Made by a program: the position numbers and the translations under genes. DNA of 64,000 nt from NCBI GenBank assembly GCA_037367405.1, contig JAZKJV010003274.1, forward strand, positions 26,149 through 90,148. Reading direction: 5' to 3'. The DNA is from Ottelia alismoides (taxonomy: Eukaryota; Streptophyta; Magnoliopsida; Alismatales; Hydrocharitaceae). Under the pieces are notes generated by a model. That model searched no databases and was not told the origin of the DNA. It saw only the letters and a list, made by a program, of their open reading frames with translations. Below are positions 54,519-64,000 of this stretch, piece after piece (the first letter of the stretch is position 1; the number at the start of each line of letters is the position of its first letter).

Positions 54519-54657
54519 TAGGGATGCAACTGGATGCGGATATATCCGTATCAGTCCGCTACCGTATCCGCTTTTAAGCAGATACAAATACACATTTTCA
54601 TATTTTAGCGCATACAGATACATATACTAGTTTTAATTTTTTTGCGGATACGGATTC

Positions 54658-57600
54658 TGTAACATCCGAAATCCGCCAAACCCGGACCTGACCTGATTTG
54701 GGTCCGATAAACCCAATAAGTTGTTGGTCAATATCAAACAACTTAAAACGATCAATTGATCGTGAATCAAAAGTCATTCGGGAGAAATCGACCAAAAATC
54801 GGTCACATCGTAATGCGCGCCGCGAAAAAGCCGCGACGCGAATTCGGAAACCGTAAAATGAACCGAAATCGTCATTAGATCCGATTCGACAAGACAAGAC
54901 CAACGGAATTGACCGTTCGTCAATCGGTGGTCGTTTGGTAATTTAAAACCGTAAATCCAAACCAAATCCGTATCTCGAAAAGTTCGAGCATCCAAACCCG
55001 GTCAAAAGTATATCAACATTATACTCATATTGATCGTCATTCCGAGAGGGTCAAGACAAGGTATTGCGCGTCGAAATCCGAAGCTCAAAGTGTGAATAAG
55101 ATCAACTTTTGTATATCAAATAAAAAGGAAAAATAATAATAATTAACAAATTTTACTCTACTGTAGCAGACCTGTTATTGTAAAAAATAAATAAGTCTGA
55201 TCAAATATATATATATATATATAATTAAGAGTTAGAATTCTGTTAGCAAGATTCCACCGCTATAAAAAATATATATATACATTTATTTTTTTCCAGCTGT
55301 TGTTGTAAACGGCAGACAACCCTCCTTTTCACTCCTTTTGGCACTTGGAGCTATGGCTTTCCACATGGCAATAGAATAAGCCCTATTCCCCCTCTCTATT
55401 CTCTCCTCTCTTTCCCTATATAAACTAACCAACGTTGGGATTTCTCCTTCCTATTCCCTATTCTATTTACTCCTCTTTTCCTCTCTTGCCTTTTAGCTTT
55501 TAAGTTCCAAAATCCCGACCTCCTTTCCAAAGAGTTCAAAGAAAACCTCTCTTACCTTCCAATCTCAGCCGTGAACATCATATTGGAGTTGTTGCTTTGG
55601 CTCCAGGTTTCAACCATTCTCTCCACATCTCGGTACTGCAACTTAGCCTCAAAGAAACTTCAAGTGCTGCTTCAAGGGCAGTAAGCAGCTGCTGCATACA
55701 GCTAGAGCATCCACTGTTCTCACTAAGTTGGAGCTGCTACTCCTCTCTCAATTGGAACTATTGCATGTCAAGTGATCTCCAAATACTTGGAAATGAAGGT
55801 ACTACCCATACCCTCCCTCCTTGCTGCCATGCATGAGTTCCTAACTATTTTGATTCCCAAATTCATGCATGCAATAGGATAGTTCTGCTGTAGGATACTT
55901 AGGATCTTATAGTTTGAATTTTTGAAGGATATTACTAACTCTAATAATGTCCTATGATTGAACTGTTCTTTTGATTCCCTGATTTCAGTACTTTAAAAAA
56001 AATGAGCAAGAGAGTAATTTATTCCAATACAGGGCAATAAGATCTTAGGGCATATCACCCATGACATATAAGGGTTTCTGCTTCAAGGTTTGTTTGAAAA
56101 TATCATGCAACCAGCTCCTGTGAATCATGTCAATATTTCCTGAGGCAGTCAGGCTTGGCTCAATTTAGTAAGGATATATTACATATCCTGAAATTTGATA
56201 AAAGAGACCATCTCTTGAAGGAGCAATACGTATAATCTCTTGTACTTACAAATTCTGGAATTTGGCCCTTAAATTAATACTTTGAACCACAAAGTAACTC
56301 CAATGTACAAGCGAATCAAGATAATTCAAAATTTTCCTGTACTGTATTCTTAATCCATAAAGTGGAAGTGCCAACTAACTACAAACTGTAGTATTTTAAA
56401 TTATGAGAGAAAATAGTACTGATAAATAAAATAACAAGTTTATTTTTCCTTCTTACATGCACATTTCAGTTAGCCTTTATGATTGTGATTTAAATTGTTT
56501 GCAGGAGACTTTTGGACACGTGACACCATAATTTGTGCTAAAAGATCATAGTCTTGAAGAATCTCTTGCATCCACAAGTGACACGTTAAACATTGTTGCA
56601 CCATTAAAGAGATCATTGTCCAAGATGTTTTTAACAGTTGTCTGAGACTAGAAATCACGAATTCTGATCATGAGTTAGCATATACTATAGCTACATCAGA
56701 TTAACACCCAAAAAAGTGGTGACATAAATTCGTTTGGTCCAATATTTCTTATATATTTTCACCATGCATCCATCGAGTTGTAGGTCAGTGATCAAGTGAA
56801 ATTATTGGTAATCAAGTGAAAATATTAAGAAATTTGATAGAAACAAACGGCAAGATAAGAAACCCACCATCATCAACCCCAAGATCTATCGACTTGATCT
56901 CTAGAAAGATTAGATAGTCAAGACAGCGAATATCTTAAGAATCAGTGCTGATTGATAAATATGCCGGTCATAGTGACCTTTACACATGACCGTGTGAGGG
57001 CGCGGTGACCCTCAACTGGGCGAGAGATAGGAAGCCCAGTTTGGGCAGCGGCTGCCAAATGCGCGGGTCTAGGATCCCAGTCCCTTTTCGGTTTTTACGC
57101 GAGCTTGCAGTGTTTTTACACCTCGTTGGGATCCCGACTTTAGACCAGTTACGCTGACCCGTTGTTTAGGATACCCAGGCGGGGGATCCTTGATTTTCAG
57201 TTTTACGTACGTGCTCGGTTGCCCGTACTAGTCGGTCCGTTTTCTAGAGCGACTTTTTCGGAAGTCTCTCTCACCCGTCTCAGTGGCGTAGTTTGGGAGT
57301 AGACCTATCCCTCTATTGGACCGCGCTTCCAATTAGAGGGCGAGACGGAAGAGCCCTTTTGTTGGCTTCTTCACCGCTTGAGTTTGTCATTCGCCAACAG
57401 ACTTGGTCTCCAGAAAGATTAGATAGTCAAGACAGCGAATATCTTAAGAATCAGTGCTAATTGATAAATATGCCGGTCATAGTGACCTTTACACATGACC
57501 GTGTGAGGGCGCGGTGACCCTCAACTGGGCGGGAGATAGGAAGCCCAGTTTGGGCAGCGGCCGTCAAGTGCACGGGTCTAGGATCCCAGTCCCTTTTCGG

Positions 57601-58989
57601 TTTTTACGCGAGCTTGCAGTGTTTTTACGCCTCGTTGGGATCCTGACTTTAGACCAGTTACGCTGACCCGTTGTTTAGAATACCCAGGCGGGGGATCCTT
57701 GATTTTCAGTTTTACGTACGAGCTCGGTTGCCCGTACTAGTCGGTCCGTTTTCTAGAGCGACTTTTTCGGAAGTCTCTCTCACCCGTCTCAGTGGCGTAG
57801 TTTGGGAGTAGACCTATCCCTCTATTGGACCGCGCTTCCAATTAGAGGGCGAGACGGAAGAGCCTTTTTGTTGGCTTCTTCACCGCTTGAGTTTGTCATT
57901 CGCCAACAGACTTGGCGATTCTACATCCAGATCATCCATATCTACATCTATATCTACATCATCGAGAGTTACATCAGAGAGAGTTACAGTCAAGGTTTGG
58001 AGGAAATCACAATTAAAATTGAGATGATTAGAAGTGACTATAATCAGTTTTGAAATCCCTATAAAGATCACAGTTTAAGTTGAGTAAATGGAAGTGACTA
58101 TAATCTGAATTCGAAATCTTAATAAGCTAGTGGACGTGTTGGGAACTTAGTTAGGATGCATTATACTACACCGCATGCCTACGGAGGCACCCCAACCCTA
58201 AGACTTTCCCCCAAGTCTTAGAGTCATAGTGTGAGGTTTCACACGAACCAAGACCACAGACTATCCACTAGACTTAAGAATTTAATAAATCATTATATCT
58301 TCTTATCTCATCTTTCCCATTATCAAAATCCACAAATATAATCTCTAAGTAATATGAGAATAAAATATACTTACTTATGATCAATTAGTTACAATATAAA
58401 TATGCTTACGTGGGAAATGTTGGGTTAATAGCTAATCATGAGAGGTGCTTGCTAGAAATTTGGAAACATTTACATTTGCAAGTAGAATTAAATTTTAATT
58501 TGTGTGCTCATGCCTCTCTACTTGCTTGCTTTTGATCACAATAAATGCCTGTTATTTTTTTATAATTTTTTTGGGAGGTATCAGCGCCCGCTGACGCCTC
58601 TTCTTTCCTAACATGTTTGGCAGGCAAACAGTCTGCTGTTCAGTAGCTATACATGGTTCCAGAAGACAAGGTCTATACCATACAGTATGTGGTTTTTGTT
58701 ACAGTTTTTAGTTCAATTGATATTGTAAAATGCTTCTTCTCTTCAGTCAAATTTTTGGGATGTTGTATGTACTGTCAGACAGTGTACATGCTGTAAATCA
58801 TATGGAAATTAATGAAATGAGATTTTGGTGCCAATTGTCTCTATTAACGTGTGGTTATGATTGTGAATGTCATGTGGAAAATTATCCGCGCGAAAAATTT
58901 CCCTGTTTTTCTATAAATTATGCGATCTCTAGTGAATGGAAAGCCGCGAAGGTAGTATAAACGGGTACCCGGATCCTCGGGGGTTCACA
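54658..58989 (+). mobile_element. Gypsy solo LTR, same family as the 34389-48316 element
   Basis: Begins TGTAACATCC and ends GGGTTCACA, with target duplication GATTC at 54653-54657 and 58990-58994. No internal region or second LTR, so it is a solo LTR left by LTR recombination. It has the TATATAAA box at about 55417-55424 and the GC-rich block, which here is duplicated. 4.3 kb including that duplication. Confidence 0.88.
56903..57920 (+). repeat. 509 bp tandem duplication of the LTR GC-rich block
   Basis: 56903-57411 and 57412-57920 are near-identical, each starting AGAAAGATTAGATAGTCAAG and including GTGAGGGCGCGGTGACCC, GGTTTTTACGCGAGCTTGC and GTTTGGGAGTAGACC. Copies of the same block in the complete element are single. 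Confidence 0.88.
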
Positions 58990-59687
58990 GATTCGAATAC
59001 GGATACCATTATAATTTTTTTCCGGATATGGATACAAATGTATATGTTTTAAGTGGATACAGATACGGATATCTGTATTATTCATATTTTCAGTAATATT
59101 TCAGCTTCACAAATGTTTTGCATGCCTCAATGTAGCTTTGACATGAAATTGTATCTCATCATGAAATGTAAAAAAAGTAATAAACTTTTATAATTTATCA
59201 TAATGTCGTTTCACGAAATATACCATATCATCTTTATCTTATTAGTTGGTTACAATATTACAGCATTAACTATATTTTGGAAACATTTCAAAATGAAGGA
59301 AGACAAAGGTACGCCATCATACAATTTTATTATATGCTCTTAAATTTATTTCATTCAACATTTTAATTTATTTTCATATTTATTATGTAACATTTTAAGT
59401 TTATTGAATTTAAGATTAGTCATCCATCAATTACAAGTTTGTAAAAACATCATTTCTAACTAAAAGTATGATGAGGTACTTCATATTTATAGGATAATCT
59501 GTATCCGTTTCTTAAATATCCGTATCTGAATCATGATTATCTGATTCCGAATCCGTATCTATATTTAAGGATACGGTATTGAATTTTCGATATCCATATG
59601 ATATCCATTTCCGTATTCGTATTTTGAAATGGATAAGGATATGGTAATACCTATATCCGTATTCGTATCTGTCTGTTTGCATCCCTA

Positions 59688-61457
59688 CTGCTAACCCTCC
59701 AACGATCCTCCGCATCCTTTCATATGAGGCAATGATCCGGGAAACTCCGAGATTCCGATCTCTCCAGGAGGAACTTGATCTCCAAGAGGATCTCTAGGCT
59801 TCTCCTCCAGGAGGCGTGTCCACCACTCGAAGCCGCACATCTCCAGCTAGAGCTCCAAGCCCAGGAGACGAGCCTTCGCTGCTCCATCTTTTCGGCCTCG
59901 CAAGCAGCGCTCCAGCCACTCTAGTAGACAATCCAACCTATCTAGGTTGAAGCATATCCAAGTTGTACCATATCTCATCTCCTTTGCCTTGTTTCAACAA
60001 AAAAGGGGCGGCGTGTTCGATCGCCCTCCAGATGCATCATCGGCTCACCGACTGCCTCCATTACCTCACGTGGAGGTGAATCTTTCAGAACCTCCAGCCG
60101 ATGGCCACTGCCCCAGCTCCGCCCGCTCCTTTCATCACTGTTCTCAGAGGCGCATCTTCTCGCGTGGACCCTCGAGGTCGCGCGAGCGGTGATCATGCAC
60201 ATCGGCTCTCCTCCAGTCGTCGAGAGCTCTATCGCTTCCCCTATGCTCTTAAGGCAACAATCCCTGTAATATGGGTTCCCGTGACTAGGAACCCTAAAAT
60301 AAGGGACTCGTACGCTATGCAAAAAAAACAGATGGCCTGATTTAAAAAAAGAGGCGGCCTGTTTGCGAGACAAAAAGGAAGGGTTGGTTTATCCGCAATT
60401 TGGAGGCCCTGTTTGGGCTCTAGTTTCAAGGATCCATGTGGGTTCAAATTTATTTAAAAAGGAGATCATATAAAAAATGTACGAAAAAATTGATTATCCC
60501 CATTAAAAAATGTATGCGAAGGCTATTAAAAAAAAGATGAATGAAATAATTGTGAAAAAAGAATGCTGGCTTAAAAAAATGAAAAGTTGAAAAAAAAACA
60601 TGGCGGCTTATGTGGTGTTTTGTATTCTCCCAATTTCTCTTGTCTTCTCCCAACTTTATCGATGTCATTGTTTTCCGACAAGTATGAGAGAATGAGGGAG
60701 TATTGTGTAGAGTCACATGTCGGATCCATATTCCAGATTCTTTAGAATCTGATTCTCCAAACCAGTCAGACTTCCAGACTCTACAGATTTTGTCATATTT
60801 CAGTCTCGACAGTCAGATTGGTCCCGAGTCTTCAATTTCAGACATACACATGTATGCGGTTTTTTCAAATGTGCACATGTTTGCCGTCATTGTTTGTGGT
60901 CCCCTTCTTTTGTGTTCAGACAGAGTTTTCATGTGATCCATAGGGACTCCCTAGTAGAGATCCCATTCCCAATGCCATGTGGGCTAGGGTTTTCATATGG
61001 TTTCATAGGGACTTAAGAATAGAGATCCCATTCTCCGAGCCAGATGGGAGAGACCCAGTTCTCCGACGAGGAGACTTTTCAGACTCCATTCTCTAGCGAC
61101 CGTGGAATCTGACGAGGATTGCACTCCACGGCCGTTTCAGTTTGACCCTTTCAGAGATGGAGCAGTTGTCTACATGTTGTGGCGGGACAGAGTTCTCCAA
61201 GTGGAGACTCATTTTTAGTTGCAATGAATCTGATAGGCGTAGTACATATCACATATTCTCCGACCATGAGATTCAGTTTGACTCACACTCCAGTCTATTC
61301 GTCCTCCTCACCTGCACGGCATGAGAAGCAACATCCTCGATAGTAGCCGACAGTTGTGCGTGTAGATTTCATATTGTTTGTAGTGTCATGTAGCGTGAGT
61401 TGAGATTTCTTTCTGTTTGTCCAAGCTAAGCATTGCATGCTCTAGCTTGAGGGGGAG
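59688..61457 (+). other. Interior of the non-coding LTR element
   Basis: Starts with the right hAT target duplication (59688-59695). GC-richer part at about 59700-60300 with CT/CGAGATTCC words, then A-rich sequence with poly-A tracts, then 'cagattc' and 'ttctccgac' repeats to the purine tract at 61447-61457. No protein domain recognised. Confidence 0.5.
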
Positions 61458-61770
61458 TTTTGGAGTATTTGAGTTGTGCATCACTTGAGTTGTAGATGGG
61501 TAAATGGATTACTCCATGATCCATTTACCACATTCAAGTCTTTAGTCCCACATCTAACAGTTGAGTTATGGGACTCAATGAAGGCTATATAAGAAGTCCT
61601 CACCCCATATATCCATTGAGAAAGTGCAATGCATACTCAAATGTGGTTTGAGGCATTCTCCCGTCATTTCCTCCCGCTCCTTAGGGAGTAGGGTTCCATG
61701 TTAAATCCCACGTTATTCATTTCTTTATCATTTATCTCTGATTCTGCTTCCGCATTCCTATTTTCTAGCA
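61458..61770 (+). repeat. 3' LTR of the non-coding LTR element
   Basis: 313 bp starting TTTTGGAGT (the expected TGTTGG has one change) and ending TTTTCTAGCA. Shares the TATATAAGAAG region with the 5' LTR. Confidence 0.72.
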
Positions 61771-62950
61771 ATATCTCATTGGATTTTGAAACGGTGGCTA
61801 AGTCCAAGATATTGGGTCAAGTCGAATTCCTGTAGCAGTTTAAATAGATCCGCTAATGAAACCCTCAACAAAAGTATCAAGATCCGAGTTCTGAATTGAA
61901 TCTCTCGGGTTGAAGCCCTGGAGCTAGAGCCAGAGATGTAGTGGAGCGCATACGTTTGTGTGGTCTGCCATCCCTCCTCTCTACTACCGCTACAAGAGCT
62001 TGTGGTATGAACTCATATATGAGGGCTACGTGGTCTTTACCAGAGGCTAATTTATAGGCCCTAAAGAGTTTTGATCACCCGTCATATCATCCGTGGCACT
62101 GTATCAATTATTCACTCAAGTTTTGGATGCCATGTCATGAGAGAAGAAACACACCAATACAACCTTGAAATCTCAACAAAATCAACTTTTGATAACTACA
62201 ACAATTCAATCGAAGAATGAACAATTCAAGAGGCAAACCTCCACATAAAAAACAATTACACTAATGTCAGTGCAGGCCCAAGAGAACCAACAATAGCAGT
62301 ACTTTGCAACCCAACAAGAAAAGATGCACAACAATTGTACGAAAATTGGAGAACAACATAATTCATAATGGAGTCTAAGCTTCAACCCAACCATAACCAA
62401 CAAGGAAAGATCGCATGGAGTTTTCAACTGATCCCAACATCGGGCAAAGGAAAAAAAAATCTTAGCCAACATGTAAAAGGACCTTTAGGAGGAGTCCTAA
62501 TATTGTTTAACATCATCAACCTCCTTCAACATTGTACCACATCTTTATGGCATTTTGTGTCAAACACTTGATGGACAATAATAAACAACCTAATTTTCTC
62601 ATGCAAAAGAGGGGTAGAAAATATCTCCAAGAAACGGGCTACACGCCCACAACACACTCAAGAGCACAAAGCTCACACCAAGGGTTGTTTCCCCCAACAA
62701 TCAAGGAACTTAACTTACAACACAAATGGAGCTCGGATCAATTTTAGACACCAAAAAACACTATATCAACAACAGTCTCCTACGGGTGTATTTAGACCGC
62801 CACCACAACTACTCCGTGGAGTGGTTGCCGCACGTAATATGGTGGATCGACGACGAGAGAAATAAAAAAATCCCAGCACAATGGATACCAATTTCCAGCA
62901 CCTCAAGCAACAGAAGACGCAATCCTAGGCCTCAACGAGGCCCTGATACC
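61771..62950. other. Spacer, no gene recognised
   Basis: Short open frames on both strands have no recognisable domain. It may be the decayed interior of the element whose LTR relic follows. Confidence 0.4.
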
Positions 62951-63165
62951 ATATAGAACAACAAGCACACAAAGAGGTAGTGGTTAACGTGGAAACCCTC
63001 TACACCGGAAGGGAAAAATCACGGAGAGAAAATGTCTATATTGCTCACAGCATCTAGGGCTTTTGTTTTTCTTATCACTTGAAATGAAAGGAGAAGATAT
63101 ACATATATGCGCAGGGTAAAATGGATCCCCCAAGATCCACTTACCCATTTACATAACACTCAACA
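62951..63165 (-). repeat. Copia-type LTR relic, antisense
   Basis: On the - strand it starts TGTTGAGTG at 63165 and is followed at about 62944-62955 by a primer-site-like TGGTATCAGGG. TATATGTATATC-like promoter words lie inside. No partner LTR seen. Confidence 0.5.
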
Positions 63166-63660
63166 ATATAGAAAGAAACCGTGGGTAACTTTGTCTGCAT
63201 CTCATCATAAATTATAGAAAAAAACAGATTAGTTAGAGATCATATCAGACTATCAGTCTTCCAATTTCTTGGATATACAAAAATATTTATATGAAATTAT
63301 TGAATCGGTAACATGAAATATGTAGTAAATCTGTGACGTATAATTGCATTGTCTTAATCCACATTCCAGTTACCTCAAAATTGATCCCACATTAAAGATA
63401 CACTACACGGATATTTATTAGGCGGTGACCAACATTTCGTATGTTAACAATAATAAGAATCAATACAATAACTCATACAGCTCATCAAAATCTTGTTCTA
63501 ATGAATTTAATGTATTGGCAATTCGTATCATTAATGAAACTACTGTATTTATGATATGTGATTCAACAACATGAAACTTGCGATGCATCTATGACTACAA
63601 CACAGTGAGTAGCTTTTCCAATAGAGCACAATCTAACACAATAAAAATATTACTACACTG
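63166..63660. other. AT-rich spacer
   Basis: No gene or repeat recognised. Confidence 0.5.
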
Positions 63661-64000
63661 GGCGTTTGACAACATGATACAAGATACGAGATAAAAAGGG
63701 ATTAAGTTGTTGTATCTCTCATTATTGTTCATTTGTAGGGATAGAAATCTCACAACATGATACAAGATACGAGATAAAAAGGGATTAAGTTGTTGTATCT
63801 CTCATTATTGTTCATTTGTAGGGATAGAAATCTGTGAGATACGAGAGGATAGATGGTAGTTATGTGCTATTCTCTGTTCAGCTGGATAAGAAGCGATACG
63901 GGATAAAAGTTTGTTATGTTAGATAAAATTATTAGATAAGTGGTAGTTATTTATGTTTTTATGATGGGATCATCTGTACCTTTTTTCCTTTCTCCACATA
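63661..64000. repeat. 83 bp tandem duplication at the start of a MITE-like repeat, cut by window end
   Basis: 63671-63753 and 63754-63836 are two copies of an AACATGATACAAGATACGAG unit. The following CTATTCTCTGTTCAGCTGGA matches the interior of the Tourist-like MITE at 4039-4286 (CTATTCTCTGTTCGGCTGGA). The element probably starts near GGGCGTTTGAC (63660) and continues beyond the window. Confidence 0.5.

Larger units (their letters stand above)
54519..59687. mobile_element. hAT-type MITE, split by a solo LTR
   Basis: Perfect 11 bp terminal inverted repeats TAGGGATGCAA at both ends and an 8 bp target duplication CTGCTAAC, both typical of hAT elements. Without the inserted solo LTR it is about 830 bp. 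It is rich in CGGATACGGATAC-like words at both ends and non-coding. Confidence 0.85.
53938..61770 (+). mobile_element. Non-coding LTR retroelement (copia-like) hosting nested insertions
   Basis: LTRs 53938-54252 (TGTTGGAGT...TCTAACA) and 61458-61770, clearly related but visibly diverged (around 85% by eye). A primer site TGGTATCAAAGCGG follows the 5' LTR and a purine tract TTGAGGGGGAG precedes the 3' LTR. Flanks CTATC/ATATC differ at one base. After removing the nested insertions, the interior is about 2 kb with no recognisable gag or pol, so it is a non-autonomous element. Confidence 0.72.

Noticed and set aside
59947..60373. Opposed open frames in the GC-richer part of the non-coding LTR element
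   Set aside because: Both strands are open, with no recognisable domain and low-complexity composition.

Overview
This is a stretch of a flowering-plant nuclear genome. It has spliced introns, plant LINE, Ty1/copia, Ty3/gypsy (chromovirus), MULE, hAT and Tourist-like elements, and plant mobile domain (PMD) genes. There is no bacterial, organellar or viral gene block. I cannot name the species.

The host gene is an IST1-like ESCRT-III regulator on the + strand, in seven exons from 10130 to 51014. The exon phases join without error into 444 codons plus stop. Its second intron (10456-49363, 38.9 kb) holds most of the window: a tandem-repeat tract (12312-12641 and 18576-19575); a Mutator-like element (12642-18575) built as two 2.7 kb inverted arms, each with a three-exon PMD gene, around a fragment of mudrA transposase; a decayed second PMD gene split by a copia element with two identical 151 bp LTRs (20306-25459); a heavily broken copia relative with multiplied LTR and primer-site modules (27117-33265); and a 13.9 kb Ty3/gypsy chromovirus on the - strand with 3.7 kb LTRs (34389-48316). 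The 5' and 3' exons of the gene are otherwise normal.

Upstream, 1-4620 holds AT-rich spacer, a GC-rich low-complexity block, an alternating inverted-repeat array (2786-3880) and Tourist-like MITEs. A full-length LINE (4636-9726, 15 bp target duplication) ends 388 bp before the IST1-like start codon, so it sits in the promoter region. Downstream, 51015-64000 holds a gypsy relic and a nest: a non-coding LTR element (53938-61770) containing a hAT-like MITE (54519-59687), which in turn contains a gypsy solo LTR (54658-58989). LTR and MITE relics follow to the window edge.

Two themes stand out. First, host transcription through intron 2 would copy both arms of the inverted MULE into one RNA, a possible natural hairpin source resembling maize Mu killer (inference). 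Second, clean local tandem duplications recur inside the elements (343 bp x3, 567 bp, 582 bp, 509 bp, 289 bp, 250 bp). They are either real rearrangements or assembly artefacts.
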